DNA of 64,000 nucleotides, from the NCBI GenBank assembly GCA_030141605.1, contig JAQGDQ010002369.1, positions 498,001 to 562,000 of the forward strand, given 5' to 3'. The first letter of the stretch is position 1, and the number at the start of each line of letters is the position of its first letter. Source of the stretch: Tubiluchus corallicola (Eukaryota; Priapulida; Priapulimorpha; Priapulimorphida; Tubiluchidae). Position numbers and translations under genes: made by a program. This document shows positions 28,482 to 36,180 of this stretch, piece by piece. Below the pieces are notes generated by a model. The model ran no database searches. It worked only from the letters and a program-made list of their open reading frames with translations, and had not been told where the DNA came from.

Positions 28482-29557
28482 TTTTCTACCAGTTCGACCG
28501 CTTCCTTGATTTTTTCGACATCTTCAGCACGGATTTTTGCTGTAAAGGAAGTGATCATTTTCATTGCAGTGTAACTGCTGACCGGTGCGTAGATCATCGG
28601 GATGCGAGCTTTTTTCAACTGTTCAATTATCTGAGGATCAGGCGTGGTCGATCCGGTTAAGATCATCCCTGCTTCTAAATCTTTTTTAGGTGAAGAGACT
28701 TGCATGTCCCAGTATTTGCTGAGGGTAGTCAGAATGATGTCTTCTCGGCTAGCAGGAGTGATGATGAGCTGGCTGGGGATAACGAGATTGCGGTAATTGT
28801 CTATAGAGGTTGCAATGAGCCGGTTATGCTGAAAGTGACGATAGCGGTAGTCTTCACCACTCATCAGTTTGTTGTCGAAAAGTTGTTCGAAGTCTCTCAT
28901 CGTAGGAGTGCTCAGAAAAGTGTCATAGGGGATGCAACCAAGAAGAGGGATGTTCCAGGACTTTAGAGCTTTTGTCATGTAATCGATGATCATGTCCCTT
29001 TTTTCCTGATGGACCTTGTTGAGGATCACACCAGCTACATTGACACCATAGGATTCACACTGGGTTTTGTTGAGCATGAGCTCATCAAAACTGGAACCCA
29101 ATCCTCCCGAAGCGACCAAAATAACATCGAGGTTCAATAAGGAGGCGATCTGAGCATTATTCAAGCCGACGATTGATCCTACTCCGATATGGCCGGTGCC
29201 TTCTACAATAACAAAGGAATTCTGCATCCGGATCGAAGCGAAGCTTTTGACGATCTGTTCCTGTAGGTTCTTCTGATCGACCTTTCCATCGAGATAGTCG
29301 CGGGTGAATCCTCTAGGGAAGAGGACAGGGCTCATATGTTTGTAGTGATCCTGAAGTTGGAAATGGTGCTTGAAGAGGACCACATCCTTATCGACATGGA
29401 TCCCTGTGTCCATTTCGATATGCTCCTGGCCCACAGGCTTCATGAAGCCTACTCGTTCATATCTTTTTTTCAACCCTGCAATCAGGCCCAGACAGGTCGT
29501 GGTTTTCCCTACGTGCTGCCCGGTGGCAGCGATAAAAAGAGATTTTTTATTCATCAA
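28439..29557 (-). CDS. P-loop (dethiobiotin-synthetase-like) plus DRTGG domain protein, Pta N-terminal half without the catalytic domain
   Basis: 372 residues. An N-terminal P-loop domain with Walker A GQHVGKTT and VEGTGHIGVGSIV is followed by a DRTGG-type regulatory domain (about 215-330, LIITPASREDIILTT). This is the architecture of the N-terminal part of long phosphotransacetylases, but the phosphate acetyltransferase domain itself is missing and the gene ends cleanly. Stand-alone proteins of this kind occur in many bacteria with unknown function, probably nucleotide sensing. I would not call it Pta. Confidence 0.75.
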   Translation of the reverse strand: MMNKKSLFIAATGQHVGKTTTCLGLIAGLKKRYERVGFMKPVGQEHIEMDTGIHVDKDVVLFKHHFQLQDHYKHMSPVLFPRGFTRDYLDGKVDQKNLQEQIVKSFASIRMQNSFVIVEGTGHIGVGSIVGLNNAQIASLLNLDVILVASGGLGSSFDELMLNKTQCESYGVNVAGVILNKVHQEKRDMIIDYMTKALKSWNIPLLGCIPYDTFLSTPTMRDFEQLFDNKLMSGEDYRYRHFQHNRLIATSIDNYRNLVIPSQLIITPASREDIILTTLSKYWDMQVSSPKKDLEAGMILTGSTTPDPQIIEQLKKARIPMIYAPVSSYTAMKMITSFTAKIRAEDVEKIKEAVELVENHIDFETLSSLCEE

Positions 29558-29657
29558 AAAGGCTTGTTAAAAAAATTTAGAATTTCTAAATGTTAATTGT
29601 ATATGGTCAAAGCCTAATTATGGATGATCATCTTCGAAAGAACAAGGGGGAAATTTC

Positions 29658-29849
29658 ATGAAACAATTCATGTTGGTGGCGCTCACTGCTCTCTTGGCCT
29701 TCGGGCTGAAGGCCTGCGATAATAGTAATGGCAGAAAGTGCGATGATCCCGGAAAATGCCCAGATAAACCAGATAAACCAGATAAACCAGATAAACCAGA
29801 TAAACCAGATAAACCAGATAAACAAGAAAGACATGAAAGAAGATGGTAA
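29658..29849 (+). CDS. Small lipoprotein with Pro-Asp-Lys repeats
   Basis: 63 residues, preceded by a strong AAGGGGG. Signal peptide with lipobox LKAC (Cys at about residue 20), then a Cys/Asp-rich stretch (DDPGKCP) and seven tandem PDK units, ending in a basic tail RHERRW. After processing only about 44 residues remain, mostly the charged repeat. The repeat is exact at DNA level (nine-base unit). Function unknown. A second tiny lipoprotein gene follows 20 bases later, so the two probably form a pair. Confidence 0.7.
   Translation: MKQFMLVALTALLAFGLKACDNSNGRKCDDPGKCPDKPDKPDKPDKPDKPDKPDKQERHERRW
29761..29823 (+). repeat. Seven exact copies of a 9-bp tandem repeat (CAGATAAAC)
   Basis: Identical 9-base units in frame inside the small lipoprotein gene; each adds one Pro-Asp-Lys. 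Copy-number change would lengthen or shorten the protein without breaking its frame. Confidence 0.95.
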
Positions 29850-29869
29850 TATCTTCAAAGGATAGGATT

Positions 29870-30085
29870 ATGAATAAAGTACTATTGGCAGCTACAGCTG
29901 CATTGATGACAATCGGTTTGACTTCTTGCCGTAATGACGGGGAAGAGAGCGGAAGACCTCCTCTAAGTCGATGGGCTCGTCAGGGTTCAGATGATTTCCG
30001 CGAGTCTAAGCATCTTAAAAGAACTGATTGCGAAAGAATGCGGGATTGCGGCGACTGCAACAGTGAGTGTGGCGACGGATTCTAA
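29870..30085 (+). CDS. Small cysteine-rich lipoprotein
   Basis: 71 residues from ATG 29870, with AGGA upstream. Signal peptide and lipobox LTSC (Cys at residue 19), then a charged region and five more Cys near the end (CERMRDCGDCNSECGDGF includes four). The mature protein is about 53 residues. The Cys cluster could form disulfides in the oxidising periplasm, as in the disulfide-linked chlamydial envelope. I recognise no family. Its 3' end overlaps the convergent Nudix gene by four bases. Confidence 0.65.
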   Translation: MNKVLLAATAALMTIGLTSCRNDGEESGRPPLSRWARQGSDDFRESKHLKRTDCERMRDCGDCNSECGDGF

Positions 30086-30573
30086 GAATCTGCTGTAACC
30101 GAGAAAAAATCCAGCTCTTTAGACAGTGTCTGAATGATCTCTTTCGTATCGGCAAAGATCTCGTCATCACTGAATAAAAGAACCTCCTCTGGAAAAAACC
30201 ACTGAAATCCCATGAGATCGGTTGTCTCGTCGTAAGGCTCTTTTGGTCGGGCAAGATAAACCAGGTCCATGTGTTGATGGGCAGGCTCGCTCCCTCTTGC
30301 GGGTATATTTTCCAAAAGGCAGAAGAAAGGCCTATGCAGGCTCCTTGCATGGTCGTATTCCACCCATAGGTTTTCCTGGGGAATGAGCTCGACCTCTAAG
30401 CCAGTCTCTTCTTTGACTTCCCTTAGGGCTGCTTCTTCAGGAGTCTCATTTTCTTCGACATGACCACCGGCAGGAAGCCACTTGCCATGCTTCTTATGTT
30501 GATGAAGGAGCATTTTACCTTTGTGGAAGATATATACGGTCGCAGTGAACTGACGAATCATGCAAAGCATCAT
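30082..30573 (-). CDS. Nudix hydrolase
   Basis: 163 residues. A perfect Nudix box is present: GHVEENETPEEAALREVKEE followed by TGL, giving the G-x5-E-x7-REUxEExGU pattern that binds Mg2+ and cleaves nucleoside diphosphate linkages. N-terminal in-frame ATGs at 30573, 30570 and 30561 are all possible; the fold begins at FTATVYIF. The substrate cannot be told. A single gene between the small lipoproteins and the 1024-residue protein. Confidence 0.9.
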   Translation of the reverse strand: MMLCMIRQFTATVYIFHKGKMLLHQHKKHGKWLPAGGHVEENETPEEAALREVKEETGLEVELIPQENLWVEYDHARSLHRPFFCLLENIPARGSEPAHQHMDLVYLARPKEPYDETTDLMGFQWFFPEEVLLFSDDEIFADTKEIIQTLSKELDFFSVTADS

Positions 30574-30621
30574 AATCTAAAAGAGCCAAAAGTCGACAGA
30601 AATTTTTGGTTAAGAAAGGTT

Positions 30622-33600
30622 CTACTTAGCTTTGTTTGCTTCGTCGACTACGAGCATAAGACCGCTATTGGCAAGGCCCCGGTAGACATTTGGATTGAGG
30701 AGAAGATCATAAAGACTATCGAAGTATTTCATCACATCAGGATAAACCATTTGGAATCCAGCTGCCTGAAGTCCTTCTCTGGGCGCAAGAGCTCCTGCAA
30801 CAGCACCAAGAGGTGTGCTGGCTGAATATCCTCCAAAAGTAGAGAGTGGTTGAGACAATGCACTTGCGAAAGGTCCGATTACAGGAATGTATGAAGCTCC
30901 CCAACTTAACCATGGGCTTAATCCCATTCCAAGAGCTGCTCCTAAAGCCCGGTTGGTATTGAAAATGCGCTCTTGTTTCAATTGAGCGGCTTGTCCTTCA
31001 ATGGCTCTGATTCCTCTTTCCACTTCTACTTTCTTGAGATGGATCTCTCGAACATCCTCTTTAATCTCTAAGGTAAGGCTAGCATGCACTTCCTGAATCA
31101 ATTCCTTCATCTGTTCACATATTTTAGAGACGACTCTTTGAGCTCTGTGGATTTCTCTTTCGAGGCTTGACTGAATCTCTTCGATCTGTTGATACAGCTT
31201 TTCGACTTCTTCCTGTAATTTGACTTCATCTGGGGCTGCTTTCACTCGATCAAGAGCAGTTTGGAGTTTATCCCTGTTTTCAGCTGATAGAGCTTCTGTC
31301 CGTTGAGCGATTTCCCTCTCGACTGCTTCTGTCGTATAGTTAGATCCTTTTGGTCCCAATTGTTGTATGCGGATCAACGTCAACTTTTCAATCAGATTCT
31401 TTCGGCCAGGCTGGGTGATGTCGGTCAAGCAGGCTATCGATCTTTTATGACGATCGATTTCATCAAAGGCTTGGGACATCAGTCTGCAGCTTCCTTCAAA
31501 TTGGGAAGCATCGAATCCTTCAGGAAGCTTTGTCAGTACTTCTTCAATCATTCCAGGCTCGTTAGAAGCTGCGACCCAACGGTCTTCTTTCCAATCTTCG
31601 ATATGGGTGACGTGAGTTCCGATTTGAGCAAGATTTTCTTCGAAGGCACGTCGTTTTCCGATGCCTTCCTGAATGAGTCTGATTTGGTTCAACTCTTCCA
31701 ATACCGGTTCCTGTCTTGCAATGACAGGATCGAGCTTAGCCTTTACTTCTTTTTTGATGTATCCGGGAACATTTGCATCAGAATCCATTTCCTGGATCTC
31801 ATTACCAATTGTTTCGATCATCTGTTTAAAGTGGTGCATTGTCTCAAGCGTATGCGCGCTTCCCTCGGGATCATCATTCATAGCTTCGAGTTCTTTATCG
31901 ATAAAGGAGAGGTGATCGGCCATGTTCTTCTTGAAGCTGACAAGAAATTGGCCGCTCATCTGTTCTTTTTCTATGGATGTTTTTCCAGCTACTACCTCAT
32001 TCACTGCTTTCCGCACCGTTTTTTCTACGAATTTCCTTGCTAAACGTCTTAAATCATTACGAGCTGTTTCCCGGTCAGCTTCTGTAGGTATGGGCTCATC
32101 GGAAAAAGGAGCGTTTGCGATTTCCATGGCCTTGCAGAGAACCATTTCCATACGGTCGGGGTTTACGAAGTATGAATAAAGCTTTACCATGGCATCTTCG
32201 AGAGCGCTTTCCATTGCCGATTGGATGAGACCGCTCTTATATTTTCCGGCATACTTAAAAGGCTGGGCAAAAATAAGAGGCTCTTTACTTTTTTCTTCGA
32301 AGAAAGCCAGAAGTTCTTCTCTTGTTTTCTTTGGTTCGGCATTCAATGTCTGCAAGACGATTTTTACAAATGTCTGAAGCTCTTTTCTTGTGGATGCATT
32401 GATTAGGGGAACTTTCTCTTCTCCTAGATTTTCTTGCAGCATCAATTCCTGTAGTTGGTCGATCATGATTTTATTCATGGCATGCTCATAAGCATTTCCC
32501 TGAATCATCTGTGTTTTGTTTTGCACTAAATCACTAAGTTGAGCAGGAAGATAGGCCCTTACCGTATAGGGGATAACCCATTTGTTGATCGGTGCCTGAA
32601 CACACAAAGTGAAAAAAGCTCCTACGGCACAGAAAAGGTGCATGAAGACCACACCGATAAATTTGAAGATATGGCCTAGAGTAGTCGTAGGTTCGATGCT
32701 GGAAAGATTCCGTGCTTCCCAGATTTTCTGTGCCCAAGTCAATCTGGGGACAACCTTATCTAGTGCTACTTCACTGAATTCATCATATAGCTGGTCCTCG
32801 GTATATCCCTTTCCATGTGCGTCCCGTATGAAGTCTGGTCCCTGAAGTTTTTCTTTAATGTAATCATCTCGGGTTCCATGTGCTTTTGGATCTTTCAGGG
32901 CATAATTTTCAATTGTTCTTAAATAGTCTTCGAAGAAAGATGATTGTTTCTTCATGGCCTTCTCGAAGATTTCAGCAAAGTTTTTCCCATCATTTTTCGT
33001 AAGCTCGGTCCGTATTTCAGAAACGGTATTGAAAGTTGATTCCTCGACGAACTTCTTAATGAGGGGAGAACCAATAAAATAGAAATACTTGGCTTTGGAA
33101 AAATAACTGGAGAAAGTCCCAATTTTCAACTCTTGGCGTATAATGTCCCACAACTCTGGTTTTTTTCCGGTCTGAGGATTGACAGTCGTAGCTTTCTTAA
33201 CGATGTCGATTATGACTTTATCATTCTCAGGGTTCTTTCCTCCGTGGGTCATCCGATAAACCCAAAGAGCTGTGGCATAAATGTACGATTTTTCACTGAA
33301 TTCAGCGCAGACAAGGTCTGTTCTCTCTCGAGTCCATTCAGATTGTACCAAAGGTGGCGAGTCGGTCTCTTCCGTATCTTCTATCTCTTCATGGGTAACT
33401 TCATCCACTCTTGTGGGAGCGTAACGGTCAATAGTTTTAACCTGTCTCTGAATACGTTCATCGATCGGAGGCGAGCCAGCGCTATTGAGAGGGTTGAGAT
33501 CTCTCTCTCCGAACCAGCCGGAATTTCCCCATCCTGCAACATAATGAGCCTTTCCTAAAGTTTGAGCTGTTTCAATAGGGTGGCGAAGCGAATACAATGC

Positions 33601-33696
33601 AGTTGAAGCAACAGCTTCTACTGCACTCTTTATTGAGGAAGGGGAATACCAACTCTGTTCAGGTTGGGAATTAGTTGGGGCAACCGTACTTACCAT
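30622..33696 (-). CDS. Large (1024-residue) protein of unknown function with membrane segments and coiled coil
   Basis: No family recognised. The N-terminal 130 residues are polar and Pro/Ser-rich without a signal peptide. Two or three hydrophobic segments lie at about residues 345-385 (IFKFIGVVFMHLFCAVGAFF). A long charged helical region follows (about 560-890) with strong coiled-coil character. The last about 130 residues contain a second hydrophobic, Gly/Ser-rich part (LGMGLSPWLSWGASYIPVIG). A bilobed hydrophobic stretch in a signal-less large protein is common in chlamydial inclusion-membrane or type III effectors, but this is only suggestive. The upstream region holds short tandem repeats (33823-33871). 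Confidence 0.6.
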   Translation of the reverse strand: MVSTVAPTNSQPEQSWYSPSSIKSAVEAVASTALYSLRHPIETAQTLGKAHYVAGWGNSGWFGERDLNPLNSAGSPPIDERIQRQVKTIDRYAPTRVDEVTHEEIEDTEETDSPPLVQSEWTRERTDLVCAEFSEKSYIYATALWVYRMTHGGKNPENDKVIIDIVKKATTVNPQTGKKPELWDIIRQELKIGTFSSYFSKAKYFYFIGSPLIKKFVEESTFNTVSEIRTELTKNDGKNFAEIFEKAMKKQSSFFEDYLRTIENYALKDPKAHGTRDDYIKEKLQGPDFIRDAHGKGYTEDQLYDEFSEVALDKVVPRLTWAQKIWEARNLSSIEPTTTLGHIFKFIGVVFMHLFCAVGAFFTLCVQAPINKWVIPYTVRAYLPAQLSDLVQNKTQMIQGNAYEHAMNKIMIDQLQELMLQENLGEEKVPLINASTRKELQTFVKIVLQTLNAEPKKTREELLAFFEEKSKEPLIFAQPFKYAGKYKSGLIQSAMESALEDAMVKLYSYFVNPDRMEMVLCKAMEIANAPFSDEPIPTEADRETARNDLRRLARKFVEKTVRKAVNEVVAGKTSIEKEQMSGQFLVSFKKNMADHLSFIDKELEAMNDDPEGSAHTLETMHHFKQMIETIGNEIQEMDSDANVPGYIKKEVKAKLDPVIARQEPVLEELNQIRLIQEGIGKRRAFEENLAQIGTHVTHIEDWKEDRWVAASNEPGMIEEVLTKLPEGFDASQFEGSCRLMSQAFDEIDRHKRSIACLTDITQPGRKNLIEKLTLIRIQQLGPKGSNYTTEAVEREIAQRTEALSAENRDKLQTALDRVKAAPDEVKLQEEVEKLYQQIEEIQSSLEREIHRAQRVVSKICEQMKELIQEVHASLTLEIKEDVREIHLKKVEVERGIRAIEGQAAQLKQERIFNTNRALGAALGMGLSPWLSWGASYIPVIGPFASALSQPLSTFGGYSASTPLGAVAGALAPREGLQAAGFQMVYPDVMKYFDSLYDLLLNPNVYRGLANSGLMLVVDEANKAK

Positions 33697-33822
33697 ATTA
33701 AAATTTTACAACCCTATTTCATTTTAGTTGAGATAATTGTAAATCTTTTTCGTTAATTTAACGTTAATTGTAGCATTAAAAATAAATTAATTCTATATAA
33801 ATGATTTTATATTATCGAATTT

Positions 33823-33871
33823 ATTTTTCATTTTTCATTTTTCATTTTTCATTTTTCATTTTTCATTTTTC
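33823..33871 (+). repeat. Seven copies of a 7-bp tandem repeat (ATTTTTC)
   Basis: 49 bases of exact 7-base units lying 127-175 bases upstream of the start of the minus-strand 1024-residue gene and about 85 bases upstream of mazG. Simple repeats of this kind gain and lose units readily. Confidence 0.95.
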
Positions 33872-33898
33872 AAATTTGATTTTCATTTGGAGCTGGAA

Positions 33899-33942
33899 AG
33901 TGTAAAGTAGTAGAGCAAAAAGTGTAAAGTAGTAGAGCAAAA
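33899..33942 (+). repeat. Two copies of a 22-bp direct repeat ahead of mazG
   Basis: AGTGTAAAGTAGTAGAGCAA(AA) occurs twice in tandem with period 22, ending 12 bases before the mazG ATG. It could be a paired binding site or a recent duplication covering the promoter and leader of mazG. Confidence 0.85.
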
Positions 33943-33953
33943 AAAGGAATGTT

Positions 33954-34609
33954 ATGAAAGATTTTACTCGACTACTAGAAATAGCAGATACGCTCCTAGG
34001 TCCGTCAGGATGCCCATGGGACAGAGAACAAACTTTTTTTCACTACAGCCATTTCTTCTAGAAGAAGTCCATGAGCTCATCGATGCGATCGATATGGAAG
34101 ATGGTCAAAAAATTATGGAAGAGATGGGAGACCTCCTCTATTCCATCGTATTTCTGGCCAAACTAGGAGAAAAAAATTCAATTTTTACAACCAACGATGT
34201 CATTAACTCTATTAGTGAAAAATTAATTAGACGCCATCCCCATGTTTTCGGGGAGATCGATACCGATGATTTAGCTGAGATCGAGAAAAATTGGGAGAAA
34301 ATCAAGGTCCAAGAGAGTGCTCATGCAGATCGTAAGAGCAAATTGGACGGCATCCCGGAGCGTCTTCCTCTCCTGCTCCGAGCTCAAAAAATTCTTCAAC
34401 GAATGAGACGAGCGGGAAAGCCTCTCTATCATGCGCCTCAGCCCTATAAATCCAAGGAAGAGCTGGGAGACGATCTTCTCCAAGTTCTTTCCAAGGCAGA
34501 AGCTTCAGGGCTTGATGTAGAAAGCGCTCTACGCCGCATGCTGAACAAGCATGAAAAAGAGTTTCGATCTGAGGAGCAATCTCAAAACCTCTCTAAAGAG
34601 AATTCTTGA
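33954..34609 (+). CDS. mazG: MazG nucleotide pyrophosphohydrolase, frameshifted at a T7 run
   Basis: Homology begins at ATG 33954 (MKDFTRLLEIADTLLG, then CPWDREQT, the standard MazG opening, with AAAAGGA upstream). The zero frame hits TAG at 34059-34061. From the T run at 34034-34040 the -1 frame carries on the protein: SLQPFLLEEVHELIDAI, EEMGDLLYSIVF and RRHPHVFG, to the stop at 34609, about 218 residues in all. The EExxE and ExxD metal-binding residues are in the second part. MazG hydrolyses NTPs to NMP and PPi as housecleaning. Zero-frame codons at the break are ACT TTT TTT, so T TTT TTT is a correctly phased slippery heptamer; one extra T would also repair it. A later in-frame ATG at 34010 would give a shortened protein lacking the conserved N-terminus. 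Confidence 0.82.
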
Positions 34610-34817
34610 ACTTATCTTTCACTTCCCAAACCCGTTACATCTGATAAAACCTTGGTTGCGGAAGAGATTTGTTGAAATTTCGAAATGTATTTTCGAAGTT
34701 TTTTTTGAATTTTGAACGCAGTGGATAGCCATAGGCTATTTGCAAGTGAAAAAGGCTAAAAAGGATCGAAAAGACATCGGAAGTTCAACAAATCCCTTCC
34801 GAAACAAAGGTTTCAAA

Positions 34818-34922
34818 AAGTTCTACCGGAGATGTGCTCAAGGCATACGCACACTCTTAAGGCTGCTACCTTCCGGTCCTGACCTGGTTCGAATAGCCAT
34901 ATTCCAAAAGATCCCCGGTAGA
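34818..34922 (-). ncRNA. ffs: Signal recognition particle 4.5S RNA
   Basis: The minus strand carries the universally conserved SRP core AGGTCAGGACCGGAAGG followed by TAGCAGCC. The ends pair with each other (TCTACCGG at the 5' side around 34922, CCGGTAGA at the 3' side around 34822), giving the long bulged hairpin of 4.5S RNA, followed by CTTTTTG as a terminator-like U run. Length about 100 nucleotides, the usual bacterial size. It binds Ffh to target membrane proteins co-translationally. The rest of the 34610-34995 gap shows only A/T-rich sequence and the palindrome at 34952. Confidence 0.92.
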
Positions 34923-34951
34923 AAGAAATATTCTATAAGAGAAAAGGGTAA

Positions 34952-34988
34952 TACACAAGTGAATTCAAAATTTGAATTCACTTGTGTA
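34952..34988. repeat. Perfect 18-bp inverted repeat with one-base centre
   Basis: TACACAAGTGAATTCAAA and its exact reverse complement flank a single A. It sits seven bases beyond the spoIID stop and about 30 bases upstream of the 4.5S RNA 5' end. It could fold as a strong hairpin that ends or protects the ruvB-spoIID transcript; there is no pure U run after it. It might also be an operator for ffs. Confidence 0.9.
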
Positions 34989-34995
34989 CAGATGC

Positions 34996-36180
34996 TTACT
35001 TGTTATCAGCGATGGACTTGGACTGCTCAGGAATGGCATTCAAGTTCACGAGGTAGGTATTCGGGAAGAATTTAGAGAGGATCTGAACAGCATTCTCTCC
35101 ATTTTGAGCCATGGAAGCTGCGCTATAAAGGCATAGTCCGACTCCATGTCCTTTTCCAAACCCTTTGAAGTGTACTTCATCTTTTGTGAGGGTCACTTGA
35201 AAGTCGTTGCTATGGATATTGTTTTTTCCCAGCTTTTCCTGGAAAGCAAAGAAGTCCATGTTTTTGGTTTGCTCTTTCCCTTTGACTCGAATCCCATAGG
35301 CTTTTTTCGATGTTGAATCGATAAAGAGATCCACCTCAGTGATATCTTTGACGCCCATTATTTTCGCGAGTTCACTTTTAGAAAGGGAATAAGTCCATTT
35401 ACTGTCAGCACGATCGAGAGAAGCGTGGGGCGCTTTTACTCCATCGAGAGAAAGTCCACCTTCTTTGCGGAAGATCGTTCCGTAAGATGCTGTTTTTCCT
35501 GCACTGTGCTCTGTCCACTTTGCAGCAAAGGGAAGGTTCTGTCCTTCTTTTGGATAGCTCAATACGAGATGCTTGGTCAAATCAACAGCACGGTCTACTG
35601 CAGAATCTGGAATCAGGAGGGCAGATCCCTGGTAATTGACTTCTTTCGCATCAATCTGCCACATCGCATCATGATACTTGGTTGCGAGGAAGTAGGCATC
35701 TGTTCTTGCAAGGATCGCAACAGAGGCCATCACTTCTGAATCGAGGGGATAGGGAAACTGGGGAGTGAGGACTGATTTGATATAATCTTCAATAGCGACA
35801 TCATTGACGACATAGAGCTTTCGTCCCACTTTATAAACGCCGATGGCTCCATGATATTCGATTCCATTTAGGAGGATGCTAGTGTTTTCTGAGCGGGGAG
35901 ATACGTAGATCTGATGAATTCCCGGAAAAGCTTCACCCCATCGAAGTCCATTATGAGTCGAATGAACAAGGAAACGTTTTCCTAAAAGGCCTGAACCGAT
36001 CTTGGTTCCATCTCTCGGATCAAAAATATTGTAGGATCCCTTCACTTCTAAAAGAGCTTCGGTTACTTCCTTTTCGAGAAGGATTTGAATGTTTTCCGGC
36101 TTGCCGACAGACTCAACCGAGGTGTTGGCAAAGGCGAAGGATGCAAAGAATAAGCTAAGGCTTAAGATCCATTTCCTCAT
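34996..36180 (-). CDS. spoIID: SpoIID-domain (glycan-cleaving) protein, exported
   Basis: 394 residues with a signal peptide (MRKWILSLSLFFASFAFA). SpoIID proteins are lytic transglycosylases acting on peptidoglycan strands lacking stem peptides; chlamydial SpoIID has been reported to act at the division septum. The domain spans about 115-380: YIKSVLTPQFPYPLDSEV, ARTDAYFLATKY, HSAGKTA, and the C-terminal GFGKGHGVGLCLYSA (norm GxGxGHGVGmsQ). In most family members the segment corresponding to TPQFP reads xxEMP and holds the catalytic Glu; here that position is Gln. Its ATG overlaps the ruvB TGA by four bases. Confidence 0.85.
   Translation of the reverse strand: MRKWILSLSLFFASFAFANTSVESVGKPENIQILLEKEVTEALLEVKGSYNIFDPRDGTKIGSGLLGKRFLVHSTHNGLRWGEAFPGIHQIYVSPRSENTSILLNGIEYHGAIGVYKVGRKLYVVNDVAIEDYIKSVLTPQFPYPLDSEVMASVAILARTDAYFLATKYHDAMWQIDAKEVNYQGSALLIPDSAVDRAVDLTKHLVLSYPKEGQNLPFAAKWTEHSAGKTASYGTIFRKEGGLSLDGVKAPHASLDRADSKWTYSLSKSELAKIMGVKDITEVDLFIDSTSKKAYGIRVKGKEQTKNMDFFAFQEKLGKNNIHSNDFQVTLTKDEVHFKGFGKGHGVGLCLYSAASMAQNGENAVQILSKFFPNTYLVNLNAIPEQSKSIADNK

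Noticed and set aside
29628-29858. Minus-strand open frame with a striking FIW repeat that looks like a membrane protein
   Set aside because: It is the antisense reading of the 9-bp repeat in the small lipoprotein gene; the plus-strand frame has the ribosome-binding site and lipobox.
33823-33942. Repeat cluster as a possible CRISPR array
   Set aside because: Units are 7 and 22 bases in direct tandem with no spacers and no cas genes nearby.
34850-34895. Apparent tRNA T-arm (GGTTCGAAT) in the spoIID-mazG gap
   Set aside because: It is part of the 4.5S RNA on the opposite strand; no cloverleaf can be formed around it.
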